Below the pieces are notes generated by a model. The model did no database searches and was not told the DNA's origin. It was given only the letters and a program-made list of their open reading frames with translations. DNA of 64,000 bases from Devosia sp. Root436 (lineage in GTDB: Bacteria > Pseudomonadota > Alphaproteobacteria > Rhizobiales > Devosiaceae): the NCBI RefSeq assembly GCF_001426345.1, contig NZ_LMEM01000011.1:186001-250000 (forward strand), read 5' to 3'. Shown here in pieces: positions 33,313 to 41,880 of the stretch (its first letter is position 1; each line of letters begins with the position of its first letter). The translations under genes were made by a program, and so were the position numbers.

Positions 33313-33960
33313 ATGAGCGACAAGACCCTGAAACAGGATATTCTTGACGAGCTGGACTTCGAGCCCAGCATCGACGCTGCCGATATTGGCGTGGCCGTGG
33401 AAGACGGCATTGTCACCCTCACGGGGCACGTAACGACCTTTGGCCAGAAGATCACCGTCGAGAAGCTGGTGGCCCGGGTGAAGGGGGTCAAAGGCATCGC
33501 CGTCGAAATCGACGTTCGGTATCCTGGCACTGCCGGCAACTCCGACGACGAGATCGCCAAGCGCGCCGTCAACATGCTGAAGTGGAGCAATTCCGTCCCC
33601 GCTGACAAGGTCCAGGTAAAAGTCCAGGACGGCTGGGTGACCCTGACCGGTACGGTTGACTGGAACTATCAGAAGACCGGCGCCGCTGACGCCGTCCGCG
33701 ACCTTGCCGGCGTCATCGGCATCTCCAACCAGATCGCGCTTCGTCCCCGCGTCTCCTCGATCGACGTCAAGAAGCACATCGAGGACTCGCTCAAACGCAA
33801 TGCCGAGTTGGAAGCCAAGTCCATCCGCGTCAACGTCGCCGGCAACAAGGTGATTTTGGAAGGCAACGTCAAAGCCTGGTACGAGCGGCGCATCGCCGAG
33901 CAGGCCGCCTGGGCCATTCCGGGCGTGACCATGGTCGATGACCGGCTGACCATCGCTTGA
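33313..33960 (+). CDS. Three-BON-domain protein
   Basis: A 215-residue protein, ATG preceded by GGAG. Three BON domains: residues 5-72 (LKQDILDELDFEPSIDAADIGVAV, GIVTLTGHV), 77-145 (DEIAKRAVNML, DGWVTLTGTVDW) and 148-214 (DVKKHIEDSLKRNAELEAKSIRV, NKVILEGNVKAWYER). BON domains bind membranes or polymers; similar proteins are induced by stress and low oxygen. There is no signal peptide, so it should be cytosolic or membrane associated. Confidence 0.9.
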   Translation: MSDKTLKQDILDELDFEPSIDAADIGVAVEDGIVTLTGHVTTFGQKITVEKLVARVKGVKGIAVEIDVRYPGTAGNSDDEIAKRAVNMLKWSNSVPADKVQVKVQDGWVTLTGTVDWNYQKTGAADAVRDLAGVIGISNQIALRPRVSSIDVKKHIEDSLKRNAELEAKSIRVNVAGNKVILEGNVKAWYERRIAEQAAWAIPGVTMVDDRLTIA

Positions 33961-33971
33961 ACGAGGAGAAG

Positions 33972-34002
33972 GACTGCCGGCGGGCTCTATCCACCGGCAG
34001 TC
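33972..34002 (+). terminator. Hairpin after BON gene
   Basis: GACTGCCGG (33972-33980) pairs exactly with CCGGCAGTC (33994-34002) over a 13-base loop. No T-run follows, so termination may be Rho-assisted or the hairpin may protect the mRNA end. The rest of the 291-base gap to 34252 holds no convincing gene. Confidence 0.5.
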
Positions 34003-34251
34003 GCAGCTTCGCCTGCGTCATCACGCGACATCCTTGCCGATGCGATCATTACGAGGCCGCATCAGAACCTCACGCACCTTATTGCGGATGCTTTTCGAGC
34101 GCGCAAAACCACCCTTGCCGGCCGGCGTTCCGATCTCGATGCCGGCGCTGAGCTACTGACTGAAGCGAAGTCATAACGCCCCGCGGAATCTCTGCCCCAA
34201 GCACCAATGACCAGGACTCTGAGGAGGCCTTGCAGGCTTCTGCAAGCGTAG

Positions 34252-35319
34252 CTAGCCTCCAAGCGACGCGACTGGAATGTTCAGCTGTGTGGTCCAGCCG
34301 CTGGAAGAGACCTGACGCTCTACGCGTCCTCCAAATTCGGCCTCGATCAGGCGCGCAACGAGCGTTGTGCCGAAGCCCTGCTTAGGGGCGGAACCATGGA
34401 ACTGGCCGACCTCCTCGCGCCAGGACAGGTTCAGCATGGCGTCGGCCTTGCGCCATTCGATATACAGCCTGTCCTCGGGGCGCTGCAGGGCGCCATATTT
34501 CATGGCGTTCGTCGCCAGCTCATGAAAGACCAGCGCCAACACCTCCGAAGGCCGTTGACCAACGGTCAGTTCCGGACCGGTCAGCGCAATCCGGGCACGC
34601 TCGTCCTGGGTCCACGTGAACGGAGCCAACACGGCCTGAAGGATGTCCTCAATGCTCAGCGCAGTTGGAGATCGAGACTGCGGCGCGTTGAAGGCCAGGT
34701 CGATCACCGAGGAGAGGGCCAGTATCCTTCCCCGCAGGCTCTCCTCCATCTCCCTGGGCGTGGAGGCTCCACGGGCGCTGAGCGAAACCAGGGCGGCCAC
34801 GGTCGCCATAAGGTTCTTGACGCGATGGCCCATTTCGCGCGCGACCGTCTCCTGATGCGCCAGTTCCAGGCCGAGGGCCTTCTCCTGGGCTTCCGATGCC
34901 CTGGCGCGAAAATGGTCTGAGCGATCCGACACCACGGCGAGGACGAAGTGGGCGTTGCCAGCCGACAGCGCCCTCAACCCTACCTCGACCGGAAAAGTGG
35001 AACCGTCCTTCCGTTGCCCCTGCAGGGCCCTCCCGCCTCCCATCGTTCGAGTTTGCTCTGACTCGACGTATTGCGACCGAAGACCGGCATGGCCACCGCG
35101 CAGCCCGACCGGGACGAGCATATCGACGGACCGATCAAGCAGGCTCCCGGGTTCATAGCCAAACTGGCGGTCGAGTTCGGCATTGGTGATCAGAACGGTC
35201 CCATGCTCATCGACGACGACGGCACCGGCCGGAATGGCATCGATAAAGTCCTGAAACGATAGTGTAAGGCTCGCCAAAATCTGGGACCCGCCGGGCTGAT
35301 TTCCGATGCGATCATCCAT
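34252..35319 (-). CDS. PAS-domain HWE-family histidine kinase
   Basis: A 355-residue cytosolic kinase from ATG 35319 (TTG at 35337 possible). A PAS domain covers residues 20-135 (DFIDAIPAGAVVVDEHGTVLITNAELDRQFGY, GQRKDGSTFPVEVGL) and lacks the FixL heme histidine region. The kinase part has the HWE signature: His in REMGHRVKNLMATV, FHELATNAMKYGAL and the W-R-E segment LSWREEVGQ, followed by GFGTTLVARLIEAE. An FNR-like dyad lies 63 bases upstream. No cognate regulator is adjacent. Confidence 0.88.
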   Translation of the reverse strand: MDDRIGNQPGGSQILASLTLSFQDFIDAIPAGAVVVDEHGTVLITNAELDRQFGYEPGSLLDRSVDMLVPVGLRGGHAGLRSQYVESEQTRTMGGGRALQGQRKDGSTFPVEVGLRALSAGNAHFVLAVVSDRSDHFRARASEAQEKALGLELAHQETVAREMGHRVKNLMATVAALVSLSARGASTPREMEESLRGRILALSSVIDLAFNAPQSRSPTALSIEDILQAVLAPFTWTQDERARIALTGPELTVGQRPSEVLALVFHELATNAMKYGALQRPEDRLYIEWRKADAMLNLSWREEVGQFHGSAPKQGFGTTLVARLIEAEFGGRVERQVSSSGWTTQLNIPVASLGG

Positions 35320-35658
35320 CGCCGCACTCTCTCGCAATGTTTGCCTCAGGACCGAGCCTAGCAGCGACGAATTCTCCGTTCTTGACGCCGATCAAGGCTG
35401 TCGAACGATGGTACCCCGTTCGCCCCTGACAATTGCCGTGGCGTCGGCCAGCCTGCCGAGCAGCGAGACGACCTTGATCTCGAGAATATCCGCGGGCGCC
35501 GGAGAGGCGACGCCCGGCGCCCTTTGTCGCCATCGCGTGCGACGGCCCAGCCACGCTCGGCTGCGAGCCGGCCAGCGGTGCGCTCCACCAGTTTCGATAT
35601 GCCGAACCTGGACAGACGGCCCATCTGCCGCCGTGCCGACGGCGGAGCTTGCGACTCC
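35320..35658. other. Intergenic region with FNR-type dyad, no gene seen
   Basis: Between the HWE kinase start and the VIT-transporter stop I find no convincing coding frame. The one clear element is TTGACGCCGATCAA at 35382-35395 (one mismatch to the FNR/FixK consensus), which should drive the leftward kinase gene. Confidence 0.6.
35382..35395. promoter_or_regulatory. FNR/FixK-type dyad upstream of HWE kinase
   Basis: TTGACGCCGATCAA has one mismatch to TTGAT-N4-ATCAA and its near end is 62 bases upstream of the kinase ATG at 35319. Confidence 0.65.
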
Positions 35659-36366
35659 CTAAACGTTTACCCCGAATAAACGCCCAATAAGCGCAGTTAC
35701 GGCCATGGCGGCGGCGCCCCAGAATAGAACCCGCGCCGTAGGGCGCAGTTTTGGTGCGCCACCGGCCTGCGCGCCCAGCGCCCCCAGCCCCGCCAGGCAG
35801 ATCAGCGTTGTTCCGACAACGACAGGAATAATCGTGCCGGCGGGCGCCAGCATTGCCGCAGTCAGCGGCAGGGCGGCAGCGACCGTGAAGGTCAGGCCCG
35901 AGGCCAACGCCGCCTGCAGCGGATTGGCGCTATGGACTTCGGAGAGGCCAAGCTCGTCCCGGACATGGGCCCCAAGTGCGTCTTTCTCAGTCATTTCCTT
36001 CGCAACAAGTGCAGCTGTTGTCGGGGAAAGGCCCCGCGACTCGTAGATGGAGGCCAGTTCCGCTTCTTCCTCGACGGGCGTGTCGATCAAAGCCTGCTTC
36101 TCGCGAGCTATGTCTGCCCGTTCGATATCGGATTGCGAGCTGACTGAGACATATTCCCCTGCCGCCATAGACATGGCACCGGCGGCAAGCCCGGCCACCC
36201 CGGCGATTAGAACCGGTCCCGGGCTGGGGTCCGCGGCCGCTACGCCGACGATCAGCGACGACACCGAGACGATGCCGTCATTGGCCCCCAGCACGGCGGC
36301 ACGCAGCCATCCGGAGCGGTTAATGAAGTGAATTTCGTCATGAGCGGATTGATAAGGAGGCGACAT
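35659..36366 (-). CDS. VIT1/CCC1 family iron/manganese transporter
   Basis: A 235-residue protein with five membrane segments in the VIT/CCC1 layout: LRAAVLGANDGIVSVSSLIVGVA first, then AAGAMSMAAGEYVSVSSQSDIERADI, a charged cytosolic region rich in glutamate (VEEEAELASIYESRGL), then three more helices. The family moves Fe(II) or Mn(II) out of the cytosol. Its neighbours are Usp proteins and a possible iron/nickel P1B ATPase, suggesting ferrous-iron control at low oxygen. The 234 bases upstream, before the next Usp gene, hold no clear FNR dyad, so it may be read with that Usp gene. Confidence 0.9.
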   Translation of the reverse strand: MSPPYQSAHDEIHFINRSGWLRAAVLGANDGIVSVSSLIVGVAAADPSPGPVLIAGVAGLAAGAMSMAAGEYVSVSSQSDIERADIAREKQALIDTPVEEEAELASIYESRGLSPTTAALVAKEMTEKDALGAHVRDELGLSEVHSANPLQAALASGLTFTVAAALPLTAAMLAPAGTIIPVVVGTTLICLAGLGALGAQAGGAPKLRPTARVLFWGAAAMAVTALIGRLFGVNV

Positions 36367-36600
36367 TTTCTCTCACCATGATGTGCGGTCGTATCGATGC
36401 AATATTGTCTGCGTGCCATCTGCAACAGCTCGAAAATTGAGTCGCGGACCATAGCCGGCCCACTCCGAAGATCGTGATGAGCCGTCGAACATCGCCGGTG
36501 CTCATGGTGAAAAGTGCGCAGGGCAAGGCGAGGGGCAGCGCCCCCAACGCGGGCCGTACCCAATGCACGCTTCCCCCAACATTGTGTCTGCCCTACCGCG

Positions 36601-37407
36601 CTACCGTGCCATGAATACCGCAACATCGGCATGCGCCAGGACGTGCCGCGTGGTGCCACCCAATACCCATTCGAGGAACCGAGAATGGCCGTACCCGCCC
36701 ATGACCAGCAGATTGGCGCCAACACGGCGAACCTCGTTGAGCAGGGTCTGCCCCGGACCATCCGGCGCCGCGTCCACAGTAGAGATCACGGCCGAAATCC
36801 CATGCCGGCTCAGGTGACGGGCGATATCTCCGCCGAACGCTGCGCCCTCGCCCTCGCGGACGACTGCGACGATGACTTGACTGGCTTGCTTGAGGATGGG
36901 CATGGCCTCAGCCACCGCCCGTGCCGCTTCCCGGCTGCCGTTCCAGGCAACCAGGATCGTTCCAAAACCCTTGGCTTCGCCCTTCGGAGGGACGAACAGG
37001 CAGGCTCGGCCGGAACCGAACAAGACGGCCGTTTCCATGTGGACTTCGTCGGCCGGGTCCCCATATGGACGTGTGGCAACGAATACATCAGCCGTCCGAG
37101 CCTCCGCGGTCAGTGCCTGACCGGCTGTTCCCGACAATACGTCGAGGCGACGAACTTCGTGGGGGAGGCGGAGGCGCTCGAAGCGCCCTGCCAGCCGCCG
37201 CAAAGTCTCGGTTGCTCGAGCATTGGATGCTTCGAACAACTCGTCCATTGCGACCGTTCCGCCGAGATAGGTGCCCACGAGCTCGGGCATCATATGGACA
37301 TAGAGGCCCGTCAAATGCGCCTCGAAGCGCTCTCCCATGGTTTCGGCATAGGCGAGACGAACCTCGTCCTCTTCCGATCCGGTCAAATGAACCACGATGT
37401 CCTTCAT
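36601..37407 (-). CDS. Tandem universal stress protein (second copy)
   Basis: A 268-residue protein with two UspA domains. The second contains VMGGYGHSRFLEWVLGGTTRHVL near residues 241-263, the ATP-binding loop with G-x-x-G-x9-G-T, and ILVAWNGSREAARAVAEAMP starts it. A FNR-like dyad at 37515-37528, 108 bases upstream, has the same 14 bases as the ccoN site. Confidence 0.9.
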   Translation of the reverse strand: MKDIVVHLTGSEEDEVRLAYAETMGERFEAHLTGLYVHMMPELVGTYLGGTVAMDELFEASNARATETLRRLAGRFERLRLPHEVRRLDVLSGTAGQALTAEARTADVFVATRPYGDPADEVHMETAVLFGSGRACLFVPPKGEAKGFGTILVAWNGSREAARAVAEAMPILKQASQVIVAVVREGEGAAFGGDIARHLSRHGISAVISTVDAAPDGPGQTLLNEVRRVGANLLVMGGYGHSRFLEWVLGGTTRHVLAHADVAVFMAR

Positions 37408-37514
37408 CTATTTGCACTCCCGCCTGGGCGCTGTTTGCGCTGAACGCCGGGTGGCAACGATCGTGACCACTGACGGCTCGTCCAGGCAAGCTAGCCGCGC
37501 TGGTGAAGCATGTT

Positions 37515-37528
37515 TTGTCCTGGATCAA
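37515..37528. promoter_or_regulatory. FNR/FixK-type dyad upstream of second Usp gene
   Basis: TTGTCCTGGATCAA on the plus strand, read on the minus strand as TTGATCCAGGACAA, is identical to the dyad before ccoN (11679-11692). It is upstream of the leftward Usp gene; the acetyltransferase stop lies on the other side. Confidence 0.6.
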
Positions 37529-37610
37529 ATTCCGGGTTCGGAGCGGCCGACCTCGGTTGGCGTCATGGAGCGAGCACCGGTGCGTATCCGGTTCCCCGGG
37601 GTACGGTGTC

Positions 37611-38132
37611 TCAACTTGGCGCCGACAACGTTTTCTCAAGCAGGACCAAGGTGGAGTCGCCCGGGTAGGCGCTGGCGGTAAAACCCATTTCCCGCTCCAG
37701 CTGGATCGCCGATACGTTGGACCGGTCCTCCAATGACTGGAGGCGCGTCACGCCTTTGGCCTCCGCATAGCGGGTCACGTGTCTCAGCAGCTCCCAGCCT
37801 ATGCCGCGGTTCTTGTAGCCGGCGCTGATGGATACCGCGACCTCCCCGGTCTCAAGACCCGCGTCGCACGCGAGCATGGCGGTCGCTATGATAGGGCCCC
37901 CATCCTTCTCGAAGGCGACGAAACTTTCCGCTTGGCGATGATCGACATCGGTCATCTGGGCGAGACGGTCGTGTCCCACCTCCTTGACGCTGGTGAGGAA
38001 ACGAAATCGCAGATCCTCGGGCGTGACGTGTTCGAAGAAGCCATGCAAGGCCGCCTCGTCGGCCGGACCAGCGGTCCGCACGCGAAACTTGAAACCGGTG
38101 TGGGTAGTGAGTTCGCCGTTCCAGTCGGTCAT
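37611..38132 (-). CDS. GNAT family N-acetyltransferase
   Basis: A 173-residue protein from ATG 38132, chosen over 38180 because GGAGAT lies just before it. Acetyl-CoA binding is indicated by AVSISAGYKNRGIGWELLRHV, the usual V-x5-Q/R-x-x-G-x-G/A region (here Arg-Gly-Ile-Gly), and RSNVSAIQLEREMGF is the C-terminal GNAT motif. Similar domains acetylate small molecules or protein lysines. It diverges from the acetyl-CoA hydrolase gene; the FNR dyad between them is 81 bases from this ATG. Confidence 0.88.
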   Translation of the reverse strand: MTDWNGELTTHTGFKFRVRTAGPADEAALHGFFEHVTPEDLRFRFLTSVKEVGHDRLAQMTDVDHRQAESFVAFEKDGGPIIATAMLACDAGLETGEVAVSISAGYKNRGIGWELLRHVTRYAEAKGVTRLQSLEDRSNVSAIQLEREMGFTASAYPGDSTLVLLEKTLSAPS

Positions 38133-38212
38133 GATCTTCGATCTCCATTCCTGTCGTTCCCTGGTCATCGCCCGGAACAAGTCGGATCCTAGCCGATCGC
38201 TCGGAAGTGCTT

Positions 38213-38226
38213 TTGACCGAAGTCAA
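38213..38226. promoter_or_regulatory. FNR/FixK-type dyad between acetyltransferase and acetyl-CoA hydrolase
   Basis: TTGACCGAAGTCAA is a perfect dyad with arms TTGAC/GTCAA and two symmetric changes from the consensus. It is centred 60 bases before the ATG at 38279 and 87 from the divergent gene. Confidence 0.65.
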
Positions 38227-38278
38227 ATCGCCAGAAAACCTTGGGCGTAGGATGGGGCAGGCCATCCAAGGACCTCCA

Positions 38279-39793
38279 ATGCTCACCGACCGAATTCGCC
38301 TGTTCCCATTGATGGAGCGCATCGTCACCGCCGACCAGGCGGCGGCCCTGATCAAGGACGGGATGATGGTGGGCATGAGCGGCTTCACTCGGGCCGGCGA
38401 CGCAAAGGCAGTACCGCTGGCGATGGCGCGGAGGGCGCAGAAGGAGCCCTTCCAGATAACGCTCGTGACGGGAGCATCGCTTGGCAAGGACGTGGACCGT
38501 GTTCTGACCGAGGCCAAAATCCTGAAGAAGCGCATGCCCTTTCAATCCGACCCCACGCTCCGCGCCGCCATCAATCGCGGCGAGGTCATGTTCGTCGACC
38601 AACACCTTTCCGAAACGGTGGAACACCTGCGGTCCGGGCAATTGGGCCCAATGGACTACGCGATCATCGAGGCGACGGCGATCACCGAGGAAGGCGGGAT
38701 CGTGCCGACGACTTCGGTAGGCAACTCGACAAGCTTTGCGGCCCTTGCCGAGAACCTGATCATCGAGATCAACCTGAGCCAGCCGCTCGCCTTGGAGGGT
38801 CTGCACGACATCTACACTCCCACAAGGCGACCTACACGGGAGCCGATCCCAATCGTGGCTTGCGACAGTCGGATTGGGCTTGCCTATATGAGGATCGATC
38901 CATCGAAGGTGGCGGCGATCGTCATCACGGAGCAGGCCGACAGTGCCGCAGTGCTCGAGGCGCCCGGCCCCGAAACGGATACAATCGCCGAACACCTCAT
39001 CGCCTTCTTCGTCCGTGAGACCGCCAAGGGGCGTCTGGATCTTCGCGCCAGCCCCCTGCAAGTGGGCATCGGCAACATTGCGAATGCAGTGCTCTCAGGG
39101 CTGGCATCGGGACCATTTGAACGATTGCAGATGTACAGCGAGGTGCTGCAGGATAGCACGTTCGCCCTTCTCGACTCCGGCAAGCTGGTCTTCGCTTCGG
39201 CCTCATCGATGACGCTCAGCGAGGAATATGCCGGCCGAGTGCTGAAGAACCTGGGGAAATACAGAGACCGTTTGGTGCTGCGCCCGCAGGAGATCAGCAA
39301 CCACCCCGAGGTCATCCGGCGCCTGGGCATAGTGGCCATCAACACCGCACTCGAGTTCGATATCTATGGCAACGTCAACTCGACCCACGTGAACGGCACG
39401 GACATGGTCAACGGAATAGGCGGTTCCGGCGACTTCGCCCGAAATGCTTACCTCTCGATCTTCGTGGCCAAGTCCGTAGCCAAGGATGGGGCGATTTCGT
39501 CGGTGGTGCCGATGGTATCGCATGTGGATCATACCGAGCACGACGTCGACATTCTCGTGACCGAGAATGGCCTTGCCGACCTGCGCGGGCTGGCGCCCAG
39601 GGAACGCGCTCGGATGATCATCTCCAACTGTGTGCATCCTGATTACCGCGAGCAGCTTGGCGACTATTTCGAGCGGGCGCTCCGTCGAGGGGGGCATACG
39701 CCTCATGTCCTGGAGGAAGCCTTTTCATGGCACCTCAGGCGCAAGGAGACCGGCACCATGCTGGCCCACAGCACGATAAAGCGAAGTGCGTAG
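38279..39793 (+). CDS. Acetyl-CoA hydrolase/transferase family protein
   Basis: A 504-residue enzyme from ATG 38279, preceded by AAGGA. Class I CoA-transferase features include GMSGFTRAGDAKAVPLAM near the N-terminus, QVGIGNIANAV near residue 263 and the C-terminal VTENGLADLRGLAPRERARM. Such enzymes move CoA between acetate and succinate or hydrolyse acetyl-CoA; which applies here cannot be seen. Recycling CoA to acetate or succinate would help energy balance without oxygen. An FNR dyad stands 52 bases in front. Confidence 0.88.
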   Translation: MLTDRIRLFPLMERIVTADQAAALIKDGMMVGMSGFTRAGDAKAVPLAMARRAQKEPFQITLVTGASLGKDVDRVLTEAKILKKRMPFQSDPTLRAAINRGEVMFVDQHLSETVEHLRSGQLGPMDYAIIEATAITEEGGIVPTTSVGNSTSFAALAENLIIEINLSQPLALEGLHDIYTPTRRPTREPIPIVACDSRIGLAYMRIDPSKVAAIVITEQADSAAVLEAPGPETDTIAEHLIAFFVRETAKGRLDLRASPLQVGIGNIANAVLSGLASGPFERLQMYSEVLQDSTFALLDSGKLVFASASSMTLSEEYAGRVLKNLGKYRDRLVLRPQEISNHPEVIRRLGIVAINTALEFDIYGNVNSTHVNGTDMVNGIGGSGDFARNAYLSIFVAKSVAKDGAISSVVPMVSHVDHTEHDVDILVTENGLADLRGLAPRERARMIISNCVHPDYREQLGDYFERALRRGGHTPHVLEEAFSWHLRRKETGTMLAHSTIKRSA

Positions 39794-39893
39794 CTCCCAG
39801 CGCCGGCGTTATGCGCCAATGCGCCTGCCTGACCTCGGCGTCGGAAGGCCTTTCCGACCGTGTCCTGGACATGCTGGCGGATGACCGAGGCCA

Positions 39894-40298
39894 TCAGGAC
39901 TTCCGTGTGATGCGGCCATCCAGCGCTAGAGCCAGAGCAAGCGTGTTCGATATTGTGCCGTAGCGTCGAATGTTCCTGTGCAGCAGCTCGAGCCGATGTT
40001 CGCTTTCGTCGGTCTCGACCGTCACGAGGTAGTTGATGGCGGTGATCTGCGGAGGCGTGTCTTGACGCACCGCATGCAGTTGGACCTTCATGCTTTGCAG
40101 ATCGAACCCGAGCAGCGGCACGGCCCGCTCCGCACTCTTGATGATGCAGGCCGCCAGCGCGCCCAGCAAAAGTTCCACGGGATTGAGGGCGTCGACGCGC
40201 CCTTCCAATGACGTATCAAGCGCAACCTTCGCCTGCCTGACCATGGCCAGACTGCCGACAGGCCCCAAACGTTCCGCGGTAATCGAGTATTCCAACAA
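39894..40298 (-). CDS. OsmC family protein with one conserved cysteine
   Basis: A 134-residue OsmC-fold protein: NPVELLLGALAACIIKSAERA (Cys51) is the first conserved motif and LELLHRNIRRYGTISNTLALAL the second. In OsmC and Ohr peroxidases a second Cys would replace the Gly of RYGTIS; it is missing. It may act as a thiol-independent binding protein rather than a normal peroxidase. It is convergent with the CoA-transferase gene and follows a hypothetical gene by 44 bases on the same strand. Confidence 0.8.
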   Translation of the reverse strand: MLEYSITAERLGPVGSLAMVRQAKVALDTSLEGRVDALNPVELLLGALAACIIKSAERAVPLLGFDLQSMKVQLHAVRQDTPPQITAINYLVTVETDESEHRLELLHRNIRRYGTISNTLALALALDGRITRKS

Positions 40299-40342
40299 CT
40301 CATTCTCCTGAGCGGGCAGCCCAAGGCGTGCAAGGGCGGCGG

Positions 40343-40723
40343 TTAGTCGGGTTGTACCGAAACGACACGAAACGCATGCGTCTTGCCATCGTCCTCTCGG
40401 ATGGAGACATATTCTCCGGGGACGAACCGCTCCTCGGAAAGCCTGAATCCCACCTCATCGTCGCGCGTGCTCGCGTCGGAATAGTCGAACACCCAGCGCC
40501 CACCCGGGCCCCGCACAATGCGGCCGCGAGCCTGCTCCTCGCCTGGCCTGTTCCTGACCACCCGGCACCAGTCCAACATGTCGCGATGGCCGGCAGCATC
40601 GATATACCCTTCGCCGGTCAATGGCAGGTAGAGGCGGTATCTGTGATTTTGGTCGCCGGCCGGGTGACCGGGTTCACGGGCCAGTTCAAGTTCGATGCGA
40701 TGGAGGGTTGCCTTGGTGGTCAT
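40343..40723 (-). CDS. Hypothetical protein (126 aa)
   Basis: A 126-residue protein from ATG 40723 with AAGGAG before it; the longer frame to 40801 would run into the SDR gene. It has a mostly beta layout (LHRIELELAREPG, HRYRLYLPLTGEGYI, RWVFDYSDAST, EERFVPGEYVSIREDDGKTHAFRVVSV). It is 16 bases after the SDR gene and likely cotranscribed. I do not recognise a family; the second half could bind a ligand or be an SH3-like fold. Confidence 0.6.
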   Translation of the reverse strand: MTTKATLHRIELELAREPGHPAGDQNHRYRLYLPLTGEGYIDAAGHRDMLDWCRVVRNRPGEEQARGRIVRGPGGRWVFDYSDASTRDDEVGFRLSEERFVPGEYVSIREDDGKTHAFRVVSVQPD

Positions 40724-40739
40724 CTTGAAGCTCCTTGCA

Positions 40740-41495
40740 CTATTGCGCTGTGTAGGCACCATCGACGAGGTGATAGCTACCCGTGATAAACGACGCCTCA
40801 TCCGACAGCAGGAACGCTGTCAAAGCCGCGACCTCAGTTGCCGTCCCAAGGCGGCCCACCGGATGCATTCCAGCGATCGCGGTCAGTGTCGCCGCATCGA
40901 GGTTCTTGGATAGGAGCGGCGTGTCGATGAATGCCGGGCCGATCGAATTGATGCGGATGCCGTGCCGCGCATATTCGATGGCCGCCGCCTTGGTGATGCC
41001 CACAACACCATGTTTGGCTGCGACATATGCCGGTGCGTTGGCGAATCCGACTGTGCCGAGGATGGAGGCCATGTTCACGATGGCTCCCCCGCCGGAGGCC
41101 AGTATGGCCGGGATCTGGTAGCGCATACCGTAGAACACGCTGTCGAGATTGGTGGCGATCACCTTGTGCCAACTGTCGAGCGGATACTCGCCCGTCGGCG
41201 CGCTGGCGCCTGCTATGCCGGCGTTGTTGACAGCAAAATGCAGCCCGCCATACTGGCGCCGAGCCGTATCGACCATCGCCTCGACCTCCACCGCGTCACT
41301 GACGTCGACCGCAATGCCGGTGGCCGCGCCACCTTGGGCGATGATGGCTTCTGCGACCTTCCTCGCGCCATCTGCGTCAAGGTCGGCAACCAGGACCTTG
41401 GCGCCAGAGCGGGCGAGCGTATGGGCAATGGCAGCACCGATGCCAGATGCTGCGCCGGTGACGATGGCGACCCTGTTCTTGAAATCGTAGGCCAT
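40740..41495 (-). CDS. Short-chain dehydrogenase/reductase
   Basis: A 251-residue NAD(P)-dependent SDR starting at ATG 41495 with GGAGA before it. The cofactor site TGAASGIGAAIAHTLA (residues 14-29), the NNAGIA motif near 90, the Ser in NMASILG and the catalytic Y-x3-K in YVAAKHG are all visible. The C-terminal SFITGSYHLVDGAYTAQ is usual for the family. ADLDAD at the end of strand 2 suggests NAD(H). Substrate unknown. It follows a small membrane-protein gene across a 26-base gap, so they share a promoter. Confidence 0.93.
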   Translation of the reverse strand: MAYDFKNRVAIVTGAASGIGAAIAHTLARSGAKVLVADLDADGARKVAEAIIAQGGAATGIAVDVSDAVEVEAMVDTARRQYGGLHFAVNNAGIAGASAPTGEYPLDSWHKVIATNLDSVFYGMRYQIPAILASGGGAIVNMASILGTVGFANAPAYVAAKHGVVGITKAAAIEYARHGIRINSIGPAFIDTPLLSKNLDAATLTAIAGMHPVGRLGTATEVAALTAFLLSDEASFITGSYHLVDGAYTAQ

Positions 41496-41521
41496 AGGAA
41501 ATCTCCTGGGATGCGGGATGG

Positions 41522-41686
41522 TCAGGTGAGCGCTGGAGCGAAGTGGGCGCCGACGAAATAGGGCCACACGATCAGGCCGAGCAGGCCCATCCAGAAATTG
41601 AGATGCAGGTAGCCGATCGTGAACAGCCAGCCTGCAAACCAGAAAGCACCCAGAGATGTGTGTTGGGTAACCTTGATGCGTTCCAT
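41522..41686 (-). CDS. Small membrane protein (54 aa)
   Basis: A 54-residue protein starting MERIKVTQHTSLGAF, with GGAG eight bases before it. Residues 12-46 form two closely spaced hydrophobic helices (LGAFWFAGWLFTIGYL, FWMGLLGLIVWPYFVG). The FNR-like dyad at 41767 lies 81 bases upstream and faces this gene. It is unrecognised; it is probably the first gene of the leftward SDR-hypothetical-OsmC operon. Confidence 0.65.
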   Translation of the reverse strand: MERIKVTQHTSLGAFWFAGWLFTIGYLHLNFWMGLLGLIVWPYFVGAHFAPALT

Positions 41687-41766
41687 GATCATGCTCCAGG
41701 CCGCACGAACCAGGGGCGTCGCCGTTCGTCGGCACTCTCTCAAAGCATGCCGACGCCCCTCCAATT

Positions 41767-41780
41767 TTGATCTATCGCAA
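41767..41780. promoter_or_regulatory. FNR/FixK-like dyad for leftward operon
   Basis: TTGATCTATCGCAA has an intact left half-site TTGAT and CAA at the right. Its nearer end is 81 bases before the small membrane gene ATG. Confidence 0.55.
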
Positions 41781-41813
41781 ATCGGGGATCGAAGGCCGTC
41801 GCCGGCTGCGAGC

Positions 41814-41827
41814 TTGATGCACATCAA
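41814..41827. promoter_or_regulatory. FNR/FixK dyad, exact consensus, before third Usp gene
   Basis: TTGATGCACATCAA matches TTGAT-N4-ATCAA exactly, with its centre 60 bases before the Usp ATG at 41881. Confidence 0.8.
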
Positions 41828-41880
41828 AACGGAGGCTCTATCCGCCGATAGGATGGCTTCAACGCGATTGGGAGTTGGAC

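Noticed and set aside
34013-34183. Open frame after the BON gene reading ILADAIITRPHQNL and DLDAGAELLTEAKS
   Set aside because: No ATG, GTG or TTG start and no family features; could be a gene remnant but unsupported.
35396-35626. Minus-strand frames between the HWE kinase and VIT genes
   Set aside because: Arginine-rich, conflicting with each other and without start sites; look like GC-rich noise.
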